DNA from: Solibacillus ferritrahens
GTDB lineage: Bacteria; Bacillota; Bacilli; Bacillales_A; Planococcaceae
Length of the DNA: 64,000 nt
Direction: 5' to 3'
Assembly: GCF_037027585.1 (NCBI RefSeq)
Contig: NZ_JAXCLE010000010.1
Span: 80,921 to 144,920, forward strand
This document shows positions 25,320-33,996 of this stretch, in pieces. The notes beneath the pieces were generated by a model that did not search any database, was not told the origin of the DNA, and was given only the letters and a program-made list of their open reading frames with translations. The position numbers were made by a program, and so were the translations under genes. Position 1 is the first letter of the stretch; each line of letters starts with the position of its first letter.

Positions 25320-27731
25320 ATGGCACAACAGGCGACAAAGGCAAAAGGGCGCAAAATTGTTAACATTGTCATTTGGACAATTGGGATTTTAATTGTTCTG
25401 GGCGGTTCAGCAGTTGCTGGGTTACATTTATACGTATCTAACTCGAAGCCTTTAATTGAAGGTGAGAAGATTGTTACGATTTTAGATGAAGATGTAGAAG
25501 TTACGAGGGATGGTGTAGGGGTTCCTCATATTGAGGCGAAGTCAGATGCAGATCTTTATCGCGCTCAGGGCTATGTCCAAGCGCAGGATCGTTTATTCCA
25601 AATGGATTTAGCTCGTCGTCAGGCAAGCGGTACTTTAGCGGAAGTTGTTGGTGCATCTGCAGTTAATACCGATAAATTTTTCCGTACATTCAGCTTGCGT
25701 CATGCAGCAGAAAATTCATGGGAAGATTATGATGCGGGATCTAAGCAAATTTTAGAATGGTATACAGAAGGTGTAAATGCTTTTATTGATGAAGTAAAAG
25801 GGACTAGCAAGCTTACCTATGAATTTAAGCTGCTTGGTTATACACCAGAAGCCTGGACACCAATTGATTCATTGGTAATAGGAAAATATATGGCATACGA
25901 CCTTGGTGGGAACTGGAATCAACAAGCATTCCGTTCATGGGCGTTACAAAATTATACAGAAGAGCAGGCTAAAGAATTATTTGTAGAATACCCGGAAAAT
26001 GCAAAGTCAATTATTGAGGCAAATTTAAATATAGAAACGGATATTACGACTGCCTTTACAACAGATTATTTACCTCAGGAATTTAACGGAAGTAACAACT
26101 GGGTAATTGGCGGGAAGTTTACGAAATCAGGGAAACCGCTACTTGCGGATGACCCACATCTAGGCTTAGGTACGCCATCTGTTTGGTATCAAATGCACTT
26201 AAAATCCCCTGAACAAAATGTGAGCGGTGTTATTTTTGCGGGAATTCCAGGCATTATTTTAGGACATAACGAACAAATTGCATGGGGAGTTACGAATGTA
26301 AATCCTGATGTACAGGATCTATATATCGAAACTCCAAACCCGGAAAATCCATATCAATTTGAATATGATGGTAAATGGGAAGATGCAACTGTTCGAGAAG
26401 AACCTATAAAAGTAAAAGACGGTAAAACGATTGACTTCGAAGTAGTGGAAACACGTCATGGTCCAATCATTTCAAACATAATGCTAAAGGAAACAGAAGT
26501 TAAAGAGCAGTTTTCAATGCAGTGGACAGCGCTTCAATCCACACAGGAATTAAAAGCAGTATTAGGCTTCAATAAAGCAACAAATTGGGAGGAGTTTGAA
26601 GTTGCATTAGAAGACTTCAAAGCACCCGCACAAAACTTTGTATTTGCTTCAACAGACGGTACGATTGCCTATAAAGCCAATGGTTTAGTGCCGATTCGTA
26701 AACAAGGTACAGGGGCATTACCGGTACCAGGGAATTCTTCTGAATACGGTTGGGAAAGCTATATTCCATTTGATGAGTTACCGACTGTCATTAATCCAGA
26801 AGAAGGTTATATTGCGACAGCAAACAATCAAATAGTAGGCGAAGAATATCCATATCATATTTCCAACCTTTGGGCACAGCCATATCGTTATGAACGTATT
26901 GTGGAAATGATTGAAACACCTGTTTATAACGACGAGACGGGAGAATTATTAAAGCTAACAGCTGCGGAAATGAAAGGGATGCAAATGGATAAGAAAAACT
27001 TGCATGCCGCAGAGTTTTTACCAAGCCTACTGGAAACGATTAAAGCGCAGGATACAGAGGGCAAATATAAAAAGGTTATTACACTATTGGAAGAGTGGGA
27101 GTATTATGATGATAAAGAGCAGGGTGCACCGCTCGTATATCACTTCCTAATTGAAAATATGGAAAATGCCTTATTTAAAGATGCGATGCCAGAAGATGTC
27201 TTCAAATTAATGCCAGGAAAATCTCAGATTACCGATCAAATGCTTCGTGATGCATATGCCGGCAATCCAGGGGTATGGATTACAGAAGAAGGCGGCTTAG
27301 ATCAATTCGTTTATACTGCATTTGAAGATGCTGTAACGAAAATTGAAGGTAAATTTGGTACAGCAGTTTCAAAATGGAAATGGGGAAGTTACAATAAATT
27401 AACTTTCAGCCATCCATTAGCAAGTGCATCTGACTTCTTAGCAGATTACGTAAATCCAGAAAGGCTGGCAGTAGGCGGTTCGAGTGTAACAGTTCAGGCT
27501 GCTTCAGAAGACGGAAACGGAAATGTGAAGCATGGTGCATCTTGGCGCTTTGTAGCTGATTTAAATAATTTATCTACAGCGCATCATATTGTTGGTCCTG
27601 GTCAAAGCGGGCATATGAAGTCGAAATGGTATGACAATCAAGTATCAAATTGGGTATATGGTCGTTATCACAAAACTAATATCGATGGCACTATTAATAC
27701 GAGATACGAGTTGATTTTGAAAGCCGAATAA
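25320..27731 (+). CDS. Penicillin acylase family N-terminal nucleophile hydrolase
   Basis: An 803-residue S45-family amidase precursor. An N-terminal membrane anchor or signal (about residues 14-37) exports it. An alpha-type segment follows, and autocleavage is predicted before Ser258 in NGSNNWVIGG, which then becomes the catalytic N-terminus of the beta chain. DDPHLGLGTPSVWYQMHL and GVTNVNPDVQDLY are typical beta-chain motifs. Relatives hydrolyse penicillins, N-acyl amino acids or homoserine lactones, and the substrate here is undetermined. A GTG at 25311 lies inside the AAAGAGGTGG ribosome site, so ATG 25320 is preferred. Confidence 0.9.
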   Translation: MAQQATKAKGRKIVNIVIWTIGILIVLGGSAVAGLHLYVSNSKPLIEGEKIVTILDEDVEVTRDGVGVPHIEAKSDADLYRAQGYVQAQDRLFQMDLARRQASGTLAEVVGASAVNTDKFFRTFSLRHAAENSWEDYDAGSKQILEWYTEGVNAFIDEVKGTSKLTYEFKLLGYTPEAWTPIDSLVIGKYMAYDLGGNWNQQAFRSWALQNYTEEQAKELFVEYPENAKSIIEANLNIETDITTAFTTDYLPQEFNGSNNWVIGGKFTKSGKPLLADDPHLGLGTPSVWYQMHLKSPEQNVSGVIFAGIPGIILGHNEQIAWGVTNVNPDVQDLYIETPNPENPYQFEYDGKWEDATVREEPIKVKDGKTIDFEVVETRHGPIISNIMLKETEVKEQFSMQWTALQSTQELKAVLGFNKATNWEEFEVALEDFKAPAQNFVFASTDGTIAYKANGLVPIRKQGTGALPVPGNSSEYGWESYIPFDELPTVINPEEGYIATANNQIVGEEYPYHISNLWAQPYRYERIVEMIETPVYNDETGELLKLTAAEMKGMQMDKKNLHAAEFLPSLLETIKAQDTEGKYKKVITLLEEWEYYDDKEQGAPLVYHFLIENMENALFKDAMPEDVFKLMPGKSQITDQMLRDAYAGNPGVWITEEGGLDQFVYTAFEDAVTKIEGKFGTAVSKWKWGSYNKLTFSHPLASASDFLADYVNPERLAVGGSSVTVQAASEDGNGNVKHGASWRFVADLNNLSTAHHIVGPGQSGHMKSKWYDNQVSNWVYGRYHKTNIDGTINTRYELILKAE

Positions 27732-27740
27732 CAAGAGTGA

Positions 27741-27775
27741 AAAACCTTCCTTTTATTAAAGGGAGGTTTTTTTTT
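27741..27775 (+). terminator. Intrinsic terminator of the acylase gene
   Basis: Stem AAAACCTTCCTTT / AAAGGGAGGTTTT with a short loop and a run of nine T. It abuts the first cad operator. Confidence 0.85.
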
Positions 27776-27800
27776 ACATTCAAACAATCATTTGAATGTA
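27775..27800. promoter_or_regulatory. CadC-type operator 1
   Basis: Perfect inverted repeat TACATTCAAA-N6-TTTGAATGTA, matching the known CadC/SmtB-type operator (ACTCAAATAAATATTTGAATG pattern). It covers the cadC -35 element. Confidence 0.8.
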
Positions 27801-27820
27801 AAAAGTGCATAAGCTATAAT
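27792..27820 (+). promoter_or_regulatory. Sigma-A promoter of cadCA
   Basis: TTGAAT (27792-27797), 17-bp spacer, perfect TATAAT (27815-27820). The -35 lies in operator 1 and the start point falls in operator 2. Confidence 0.8.
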
Positions 27821-27845
27821 ACATTCAAACCAATATTTGAATGAG
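27820..27845. promoter_or_regulatory. CadC-type operator 2
   Basis: CATTCAAA-N6-TTTGAATG, extended by A/T at both ends. Centre-to-centre distance from operator 1 is 45 bp, about four helical turns. Confidence 0.75.
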
Positions 27846-27854
27846 GTGCGGAAA

Positions 27855-28196
27855 TTGAAGGATACTTGTGATGTAACAAAGGTAAATGAGGAAGCATTGG
27901 AAGCTGTAAAAGAGCAAATGCCCGATCTTTCCAGGTTAGCAAAATTTTTAAAGGCACTTGCAGATGAAACCCGTCTGAAAATTACATTTGCATTGACAAT
28001 AGAAAAGCGACTTTGTGTATGTGATGTAGCAGCAATCATCGGTATGAGTACAGCAACAGCTTCCCACCACTTACGTTATTTAAAAGAGCATGGTTTGGCA
28101 AAGTCTACACGTGTAGGGAAATTAGTATATTATTCGTTAGCAGATGACCATGTGCATCAAATTGTCATGATTGCTTATGAACATTCAAAGGAGTGA
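27855..28196 (+). CDS. cadC: ArsR/SmtB-family metal-sensing repressor CadC
   Basis: A 113-residue winged-helix repressor released from DNA by Cd(II), Pb(II) or Zn(II). The N-terminal KDTC cysteine and ELCVCD-like RLCVCDVA in helix alpha-R provide the thiolate site seen in staphylococcal CadC. The recognition helix is STATASHHLRYLKEHG, and the C-terminal HxxxH region is DHVHQIVMIAYEH. The longer frame from 27837 overlaps the operator; TTG 27855 behind GAGGTG gives the CadC-like start MKDTC. Confidence 0.92.
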   Translation: MKDTCDVTKVNEEALEAVKEQMPDLSRLAKFLKALADETRLKITFALTIEKRLCVCDVAAIIGMSTATASHHLRYLKEHGLAKSTRVGKLVYYSLADDHVHQIVMIAYEHSKE

Positions 28197-28201
28197 ATCG
28201 C

Positions 28202-30316
28202 ATGGTGACAAAAACAGAACAGTATCGCTTGGAAAATTTGTCCTGTGCAAACTGTGCTGCAAAATTTGAGCGAAACTTAAGGGGAATTGATTCGGTTGAA
28301 GATGTACTTTTGAATTTCGGTGCAGCCAAGCTAACGGTAACAGGTGAAGTAACAATTGATCAACTAGAAGCTGCAGGAGCTTTTGATGGAATTAAAGTTG
28401 TCCGCGCAAATGAGCGATTAATGGTAGAAACGATACCGTTTTATAAGCGTCGAGAAAATAAACTTGCTGCATTTTCATTATTATTTGTATTAGTTGGAAT
28501 CCTTTGCAGTTACATATTTCAGGAGGGACACATTATCGTAAATAGTCTTTATGCGGTCGCCATCGTTGTAGGAGGCTATGCTACTTTCCTAACGGGGATA
28601 AAGAACTTATTCCATTTGGAATTCGATATGAAGACATTAATAACAATTGCGATAATCGGAGCGGCCATTATAGGCGAATGGCAAGAGGCTGCAATTGTCG
28701 TATTTCTCTTTGCGGTAAGTGAAGCTTTGGAAGCATATTCGATGAATAAAGCCCGCCAATCCATTTCCCAATTAATCGATTTGGCGCCAGATACAGCGAC
28801 TATTAGGCAAGCGCATGATGGGCACTCTGATGAAAGAGAAGTCCCAACTGATATGATTCAAGTTGGGGATATTTTAATTGTTAAACCAGGACAGAAAATT
28901 GCTATGGATGGTGTCGTAGTTACTGGTACTTCCACCGTCAATCAAGCAGCGATTACAGGTGAACCAATCCCTATTGCCAAACAGATTGGGGATGCAGTAT
29001 TTGCGGGGACAATAAATGAAGCAGGTGCCTTAGAGGTAAAAGTGACCAAACGGGTAGAAGATACAACGATTGCTAAGATTATTCATTTAGTTGAAGAAGC
29101 ACAGGCTGAAAAAGCACCATCACAAAAGTTTGTTGACCGGTTTGCAAAATATTATACGCCAGCAATTATAGTTGTTGCATTATTAGTAACGATTGTACCG
29201 AGCATCATAACGGGCGATTGGCTACATTGGGTTTATCAAGGTTTGGCAGTCTTGGTTGTAGGGTGTCCGTGTGCGCTTGTAATTTCAACACCTGTTGCTA
29301 TCGTCACTGCAATTGGTAATGCCGCTCGCAACGGTGTATTAATTAAGGGTGAGGTTTATTTAGAGGAATTGGCCCGCATTAAAGCAGTTGCTTTTGATAA
29401 AACTGGAACTTTAACAAAAGGTCAACCAGAGGTAATGGCAATTGAAATGGAAGATGATAAAAATACGGATATATTACTCGCAAAAGTAGCCGCTGTCGAA
29501 AAAAAATCACAGCATCCTTTAGCCCGAGCAATTTTAGCGAAAGCTTTTGATAAAAAGATTCTTATTCCCGATGCTGTTGATTTTCAGTCAGTGACAGGAA
29601 AAGGTGCCTATGCATCGGTAAATGGTGAAGTAATTTATGTAGGAAGTGTGAAATGGATTCAATCAATTGTGCCTATTTCCAAGTACTTATTACAAAAAGT
29701 TGAACAGCATGCATCAAGCGGTCATTCGGTAATCGTAGCTGCAAATGAGAAACGCATTTTAGGTGTTTTATCGATTGCCGATCAACTTAGACCGGAAAGT
29801 AAAGAAGTCATTGCAGCACTGCACGAAAATGATATTCAGCATACTGTAATGCTGACAGGTGATGAATCATTAACAGCAGAAAAAATTGCAGGGCAACTTC
29901 AGATCGATGACGTAAGAGCAAACCTTTTGCCGCAGTCCAAGTTACAGGCAATGAAGGACTTGCAACAACAATATCATTTCGTCGCAATGGTTGGAGATGG
30001 GGTAAATGACGCGCCTGCCTTAGCATCAGCTAATATCGGGATAGCAATGGGAGGAGCAGGAACTGACGCAGCACTTGAGACAGCCCAAATTGTTTTTATG
30101 GCAGATGACCTTACAAAACTACCGTATACGATGAAGTTGAGTAAAAAAGCAATGAAAATAATTAAACAAAATATTACGTTCGCACTCGGATTGAAACTTC
30201 TTGCGCTTTTACTTATTATACCTGGGTGGTTGACCTTATGGATTGCAATCTTTGCTGATATGGGTGCGACATTGCTAGTTATTTTAAATGCATTACGCTT
30301 ACTGAAAATTAATTAG
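28202..30316 (+). CDS. cadA: Cadmium/zinc-exporting P1B-type ATPase CadA
   Basis: A 704-residue heavy-metal efflux ATPase in the cytoplasmic membrane. It has one N-terminal metal-binding domain (LSCANCAAKF, CxxC), the actuator loop TGEPIPIAKQ, and the membrane CPC site of Cd/Zn/Pb pumps (VGCPCALVIS). The phosphorylation site is DKTGTLT, then HPLA and GDGVNDAPAL. It follows cadC by 5 bp and shares its repressible promoter. ATG 28202 is chosen for its 8-nt spacing from GGAG. Confidence 0.94.
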   Translation: MVTKTEQYRLENLSCANCAAKFERNLRGIDSVEDVLLNFGAAKLTVTGEVTIDQLEAAGAFDGIKVVRANERLMVETIPFYKRRENKLAAFSLLFVLVGILCSYIFQEGHIIVNSLYAVAIVVGGYATFLTGIKNLFHLEFDMKTLITIAIIGAAIIGEWQEAAIVVFLFAVSEALEAYSMNKARQSISQLIDLAPDTATIRQAHDGHSDEREVPTDMIQVGDILIVKPGQKIAMDGVVVTGTSTVNQAAITGEPIPIAKQIGDAVFAGTINEAGALEVKVTKRVEDTTIAKIIHLVEEAQAEKAPSQKFVDRFAKYYTPAIIVVALLVTIVPSIITGDWLHWVYQGLAVLVVGCPCALVISTPVAIVTAIGNAARNGVLIKGEVYLEELARIKAVAFDKTGTLTKGQPEVMAIEMEDDKNTDILLAKVAAVEKKSQHPLARAILAKAFDKKILIPDAVDFQSVTGKGAYASVNGEVIYVGSVKWIQSIVPISKYLLQKVEQHASSGHSVIVAANEKRILGVLSIADQLRPESKEVIAALHENDIQHTVMLTGDESLTAEKIAGQLQIDDVRANLLPQSKLQAMKDLQQQYHFVAMVGDGVNDAPALASANIGIAMGGAGTDAALETAQIVFMADDLTKLPYTMKLSKKAMKIIKQNITFALGLKLLALLLIIPGWLTLWIAIFADMGATLLVILNALRLLKIN

Positions 30317-30376
30317 ACTAAAAAGGTATATAGAGTAAAGATAAGAGTCAAAGGAACTAGCTCTTGAGTTATTTTT

Positions 30377-30404
30377 ATTAAAGTTATATTATTAAAGTTA
30401 TATT
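30377..30404. repeat. Perfect 14-bp tandem duplication
   Basis: ATTAAAGTTATATT occurs twice in direct succession between cadA and the ComFB-like gene. It is probably a slippage product in AT-rich spacer. Confidence 0.85.
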
Positions 30405-30436
30405 ACTGAAAAGAGGCGGAAGGTCTAAATATCAAA

Positions 30437-30718
30437 ATGTCAAATATAAAATTAGTAAATGTTACAGAAGAGATTGTAAGAGGAATTGTAAGTTTTTTGT
30501 TGCATGGCGTGGAATACCAGACATTTTGTCACTGCAAACAATGTGAAATGGATGTAGCTGCCATAGCATTGAATTCTTTACCTGCTCGATATGTCGCTTC
30601 AGAAGAATCCAGAGATGCTGCATTCAACCAAATGAACACACCTGAAAGTATTGAAGAAATCAACAAACAAATTATCCGTGCACTTCATCTCGTCAATCGA
30701 TACCCAAGTCATCCATAA
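30437..30718 (+). CDS. ComFB-like late competence family protein
   Basis: A 93-residue protein resembling ComFB, a small zinc-binding protein of the comF operon. The shared core is CHCKQCEMDVAAIALNSLPA with clustered cysteines (FCHCKQC) followed by RYVASEE. It is not linked to comFA/comFC here. Recent work on cyanobacterial relatives connects the fold to cyclic dinucleotide binding, but no such claim can be made from this sequence alone. The ribosome site (GGAAGG) is 13 nt away, so the start is uncertain. Confidence 0.75.
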   Translation: MSNIKLVNVTEEIVRGIVSFLLHGVEYQTFCHCKQCEMDVAAIALNSLPARYVASEESRDAAFNQMNTPESIEEINKQIIRALHLVNRYPSHP

Positions 30719-30794
30719 TTCCTTGGGGGAAAATCAATGATATGTATAAATTATGTAGCTGTATGGCAACCTTTAACATAGATTTAAAATAAGA

Positions 30795-30836
30795 GGGTAT
30801 TCAATTAGGGACAAACTAATTCGAATAACCCTTTTT
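30795..30836 (+). terminator. Intrinsic terminator of the ComFB-like gene
   Basis: Stem GGGTATTC-AATTAG / CTAATT-CGAATA-ACCC with two bulges, then six T. Confidence 0.75.
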
Positions 30837-30916
30837 TAACGTTCACTGTTTTCAGTTAACTTTTTGTATGAAATTGTAGTAAACTTAAAGGAGCAATTGA
30901 AAGAGAGGGAACAGTT

Positions 30917-31336
30917 ATGCCAACACCTAGCATGGAGGACCACATTGAACAAATTTATTTATTGATAGAAAATAAAGGGTATGCTCGTGTGTCCGATATC
31001 GCAGAAGCTTTATCTGTTCTACCTTCCTCCGTTACGAAAATGGTGCAGAAATTAGATAAAGATGGATATTTACTGTATGAGAAATATAGAGGCTTAACAT
31101 TGACGCCAAAAGGGCAAAAATTAGGAAAGCGACTTGTTCAACGACATGACTTGCTGGAACAATTCTTGCGTTTAATTGGGGTAAATGAAGAACATATTTA
31201 TGAAGATGTCGAAGGTATCGAACATCATTTAAGTTGGAATTCGATTGATCGTATTGCCGATTTAGTACAGCTTTTAGAAGAAGAGCCGGACATGACAAGG
31301 AAGCTAGAAGAAATGAAATCAAATCATAATATGTAA
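30917..31336 (+). CDS. mntR: Manganese-responsive regulator MntR
   Basis: A 139-residue DtxR-family repressor and activator of manganese import and export genes. It is highly like B. subtilis MntR: TPSMEDHIEQIYLLIENKGY, then VSDIAEAL, SSVTKMVQKLDKDGY (recognition helix) and GIEHHLSWNSIDRI. The metal ligands D8, E11, H77, E99, E102 and H103 of the family map to SMEDHIEQ, VQRHDLLEQ and EDVEGIEHH. It stands ahead of cvfB with a 26-bp gap. Confidence 0.95.
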   Translation: MPTPSMEDHIEQIYLLIENKGYARVSDIAEALSVLPSSVTKMVQKLDKDGYLLYEKYRGLTLTPKGQKLGKRLVQRHDLLEQFLRLIGVNEEHIYEDVEGIEHHLSWNSIDRIADLVQLLEEEPDMTRKLEEMKSNHNM

Positions 31337-31362
31337 TGATTGACGAGAAAAAGGAGAATATC

Positions 31363-32226
31363 ATGAATCAATTAATTAAATCAGGACAAGTAGTGGAATT
31401 AACTGTATTAGAGGAACAAGGATCACGATATGTATTAACTAACGGTGATTTAGAAATCCCATTAAACGCTTCTGATGTAATAGAGACGGTAGCGATTGGG
31501 GATATAGTAAAGGTTTTCTTATATGCGGACAGACGTGGAGATCTTCAAGCGACAACAGCAATTCCCCATATTACAGAAGCAGATTATGGTTGGGCACGCG
31601 TTTTAAAAGTTACAAAAGAAGGTGCATTTTGCGATATTGGCACATCTCGTGAAGTTTTAGTCCGTGCAGAAGATTTACCAGCTATTTCCGAAGTATGGCC
31701 GGAGTCAGGCGACCATTTGTACATGACATTGCGTACAGATCGCAACGGTGATTTGTTTGGTCGTTTAGTTACAGAAGAAAAGGTAAATGACATGTATGAG
31801 GGTGCTGAAGCAGAGCTGTTCAATAAAAACATTACAGCTCGCCCATATCGTCTATTACCAGTAGGGTCATTTTTACTGGGTGTTGAAAAACCTTATCGTA
31901 TATTCGTACATGAGTCAGAAATGAAAGCTGAACCTCGCTTAGGACAAGATGTACAGGTACGAATTATTGATGTGAAGGAAGATGGATCACTAAACGGATC
32001 ATTTTTACCTCGAAAGCATGAACGCTTAGGAGAAGATGCAGAAAAAATCTTCGCTTATTTAGAAAGCATCGGTGGTAAAATGCCGTTCGGAGATAAGTCA
32101 ACACCGGAAGAAATTACGGAAATGTTCAAAATGAGTAAAGGCTCGTTTAAACGTGCACTTGGTACATTAATGAAAGCACGTAAAATTACACAAAAAGATG
32201 GCTGGACGGAAATCGTCAGAGATTAA
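31363..32226 (+). CDS. cvfB: S1-domain RNA-binding protein CvfB
   Basis: A 287-residue protein of the CvfB/YitL family: several S1-type OB folds (GWARVLKVTKEGAFCDIG is the clearest, then DVQVRIIDVKEDGSLNGS) and a C-terminal winged helix (MFKMSKGSFKRALGTLMK). In staphylococci CvfB binds RNA and affects virulence gene expression. The open frame starts within mntR's stop at 31336, but AAGGAG before ATG 31363 is the only good ribosome site. Confidence 0.9.
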   Translation: MNQLIKSGQVVELTVLEEQGSRYVLTNGDLEIPLNASDVIETVAIGDIVKVFLYADRRGDLQATTAIPHITEADYGWARVLKVTKEGAFCDIGTSREVLVRAEDLPAISEVWPESGDHLYMTLRTDRNGDLFGRLVTEEKVNDMYEGAEAELFNKNITARPYRLLPVGSFLLGVEKPYRIFVHESEMKAEPRLGQDVQVRIIDVKEDGSLNGSFLPRKHERLGEDAEKIFAYLESIGGKMPFGDKSTPEEITEMFKMSKGSFKRALGTLMKARKITQKDGWTEIVRD

Positions 32227-32238
32227 ATACGTTCTTTG

Positions 32239-32284
32239 AAAAGTAAAAGGTGAGATAAATTTTGCAACCTTTTACTTTTTTTAT
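32239..32284 (+). terminator. Intrinsic terminator of cvfB
   Basis: Thirteen-bp arms AAAAGTAAAAGGT and ACCTTTTACTTTT, then T-rich tail. Confidence 0.85.
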
Positions 32285-32366
32285 TCGTATTAATAGAGAA
32301 TGTATATGAAATTAGGACAAGATTAGGTGAAAATGGGAATATACATTTAAAAAGGGGGATTTAATA

Positions 32367-33287
32367 ATGAAACAAAAATGGATTGCATTAGTTGCGACGT
32401 TTGCACTATTAATCTCGGTAGTATTACCATTGAATGCGTCTGCAGCAACAACTGATCAAAAAAATCCAATCAATGAAAAATTAGGGGTGCCAATCGTAGT
32501 TTATGGATCGAATTTATCCGAGAGTGAAAAAGAGATTGTAAAAACTGCTTTGCGTGTCTCTCAAGAAACAGAAGTTGATGAAATTACCATATCAGGACAA
32601 GATTTAGCTAAATATATAAAAGACAGCAACCCTAGTTCCCGCATGTTCTCATCTGCTAAAATTACGCGTCAAGATGCAGGGAAAGGATTGACAATTAGCA
32701 TAGTTACTCCAAATGATATTACACAAGTAACATCAGAAATGTATGCAAGCGCAATGTTAACTGCAGGTATTGAAGACGCGATTGTAGAAATTGCAGCACC
32801 AAAACCAGTAACAGGTCACTCTGCGTTAGTGGGAATTTATAAAGCTTATGAAGTAAAAACAGGCGAAACATTGGATATTGAACGTACAGATGTTGCTAAT
32901 GATGAATTGTCAGTTGCCACTTCACTTGCCGAGTCAGCAGGTGTTACAGATGAACAGGTAGCAGAGCTATTAACACAAATTAAAAAAGAGATTGCTGAAA
33001 ACAAGCCGGCTACCAAAGAGGAAGTTCAACAAATTGTTGAAGAACAATTGGATAAGCTGCAAATTAATTTAAGTGAGAAAGACCGTCAATTATTAGTGGA
33101 TTTAATGGACCGTATCAGTAATCTAAATATTGATTTTAGTAAACTATCTTCGCAGCTTTCAGATTTAACTGCAAAATTTGATGAAACTTTCGGCGGTATT
33201 TTAGAAGATGAAGGATTCTGGCAAGGTGTCAAAAACTTTTTCACTAATTTAATCGATACGATTTCATCTTGGTTTAAGAAAGAATAG
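32367..33287 (+). CDS. DUF1002 secreted protein (YpuA-like)
   Basis: A 306-residue exported protein of unknown function. The signal peptide (residues about 1-26) ends in NASAATT with an AxA cleavage site. The DUF1002 core follows, with GSNLSESEKEIVK and SGQDLAKYI. Two coiled or helical stretches (residues 205-275) and a tryptophan-rich C-terminus (FWQGVKNFFTNLI) may contact the envelope. B. subtilis YpuA is the closest named relative I recognise. AAAAGGGGG precedes the ATG. Confidence 0.8.
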   Translation: MKQKWIALVATFALLISVVLPLNASAATTDQKNPINEKLGVPIVVYGSNLSESEKEIVKTALRVSQETEVDEITISGQDLAKYIKDSNPSSRMFSSAKITRQDAGKGLTISIVTPNDITQVTSEMYASAMLTAGIEDAIVEIAAPKPVTGHSALVGIYKAYEVKTGETLDIERTDVANDELSVATSLAESAGVTDEQVAELLTQIKKEIAENKPATKEEVQQIVEEQLDKLQINLSEKDRQLLVDLMDRISNLNIDFSKLSSQLSDLTAKFDETFGGILEDEGFWQGVKNFFTNLIDTISSWFKKE

Positions 33288-33296
33288 TACTATTTA

Positions 33297-33327
33297 AAAG
33301 CGCTCATGATTGGGTGCTTTTATTTTT
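33297..33327 (+). terminator. Intrinsic terminator of the DUF1002 gene
   Basis: Arms AAAAGCGCTC and GGGTGCTTTT (G-T pairs allowed) followed by ATTTTTC. Confidence 0.7.
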
Positions 33328-33380
33328 CAAGAAAATTCAAACTATGATATATTATTGTGAATAGTAAAGGAGGGGAAATG

Positions 33381-33662
33381 ATGGAATTTACGTACAAAGA
33401 CCACGGAAATAACAATGGAGCTTTTGAATATGAAGTGAACGGGGAACGTCTAGCGGAGATTACTTGGGTGTTACGCGATGGGGTCATGGTTATGGATCAT
33501 ACGTATGTATCAAATGAGTTGCGCGGTCAAGGGGTAGCTAAAAAACTTTTGGATGAAGCGGCAAACTATGCCCGAGAAAATAATTATAAGATGAAAGCCC
33601 TTTGCTCATATGTCGTATCTTCATTTGATAATAGTGATGCATATGATGATGTAAAAGTATAA
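33381..33662 (+). CDS. Small GNAT-fold acetyltransferase (YjdJ/COG2388 type)
   Basis: A 93-residue minimal GNAT domain of the predicted-acetyltransferase group. The core is MVMDHTYVSNELRGQGVAKKLLDEAANYARE, of which RGQGVAKKL is the acetyl-CoA loop; the C-terminal KALCSYVVSSF is a family hallmark. The substrate is unknown. Two ATGs (33378 and 33381) follow AAGGAGGGG; the second has the better spacing. Confidence 0.85.
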   Translation: MEFTYKDHGNNNGAFEYEVNGERLAEITWVLRDGVMVMDHTYVSNELRGQGVAKKLLDEAANYARENNYKMKALCSYVVSSFDNSDAYDDVKV

Positions 33663-33669
33663 AAAATGC

Positions 33670-33709
33670 AAAAACACGAATTCCCACTGTGGTGGGGAAT
33701 CGTGTTTTT
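33670..33709. terminator. Bidirectional terminator after the GNAT gene
   Basis: Sixteen-bp stem AAAAACACGA(A)TTCCC / GGGGAATCGTGTTTTT with T-runs on both strands, so it also serves the small minus-strand gene that follows. Confidence 0.85.
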
Positions 33710-33741
33710 CTTTATACATATTAAATAAAATTAATTTTTGA

Positions 33742-33846
33742 TTAAAAGCCGACAAAAAGTGAAATTATAAAAGTAATGACTCCAGAGACGCCAAGAAGAG
33801 TGAGCATTTCAGTGCCTTTGTATGTAATTTCCTTTTTTTGGATCAT
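33742..33846 (-). CDS. Small single-span membrane protein, 34 aa, unrecognised
   Basis: Reading the minus strand of this gap gives a complete 34-codon frame beginning MIQKKEITYKGTEM and ending in a hydrophobic run (MLTLLGVSGVITFIISLFVG). AAAGGGGTG lies 7 nt upstream of the ATG, and a bidirectional terminator stands downstream. The pattern of a short charged N-terminus plus one membrane helix is common among bacterial small proteins, such as regulators of membrane complexes. I recognise no family, and function is unknown. Confidence 0.6.
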   Translation of the reverse strand: MIQKKEITYKGTEMLTLLGVSGVITFIISLFVGF

Positions 33847-33921
33847 AGTCAACACCCCTTTATTTTGCTTTATTACTTATTAATATCCGTTTTTTGGATT
33901 TTTTAATCCTAAATAGTTAAG

Positions 33922-33946
33922 GTTTTAAAAGAAATTCACAGGGTAT
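33922..33946 (+). promoter_or_regulatory. Sigma-B promoter of the YtxH-like gene
   Basis: GTTTTA, 13-bp spacer, GGGTAT. This fits the Bacillus sigma-B consensus (GTTTAA-N12-15-GGGWAW) with one mismatch, 50 bp before the start codon. The rsbV promoter in this window has the same form. Confidence 0.7.
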
Positions 33947-33996
33947 ATTAGTAATATGAATGGAAAACAAAATCAAATGATATTGGAGGTAATATT

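Noticed and set aside
30377..30404. Tandem 14-bp repeat considered as a CRISPR or iteron
   Set aside because: Only two copies, no spacer and no replication or cas gene nearby.
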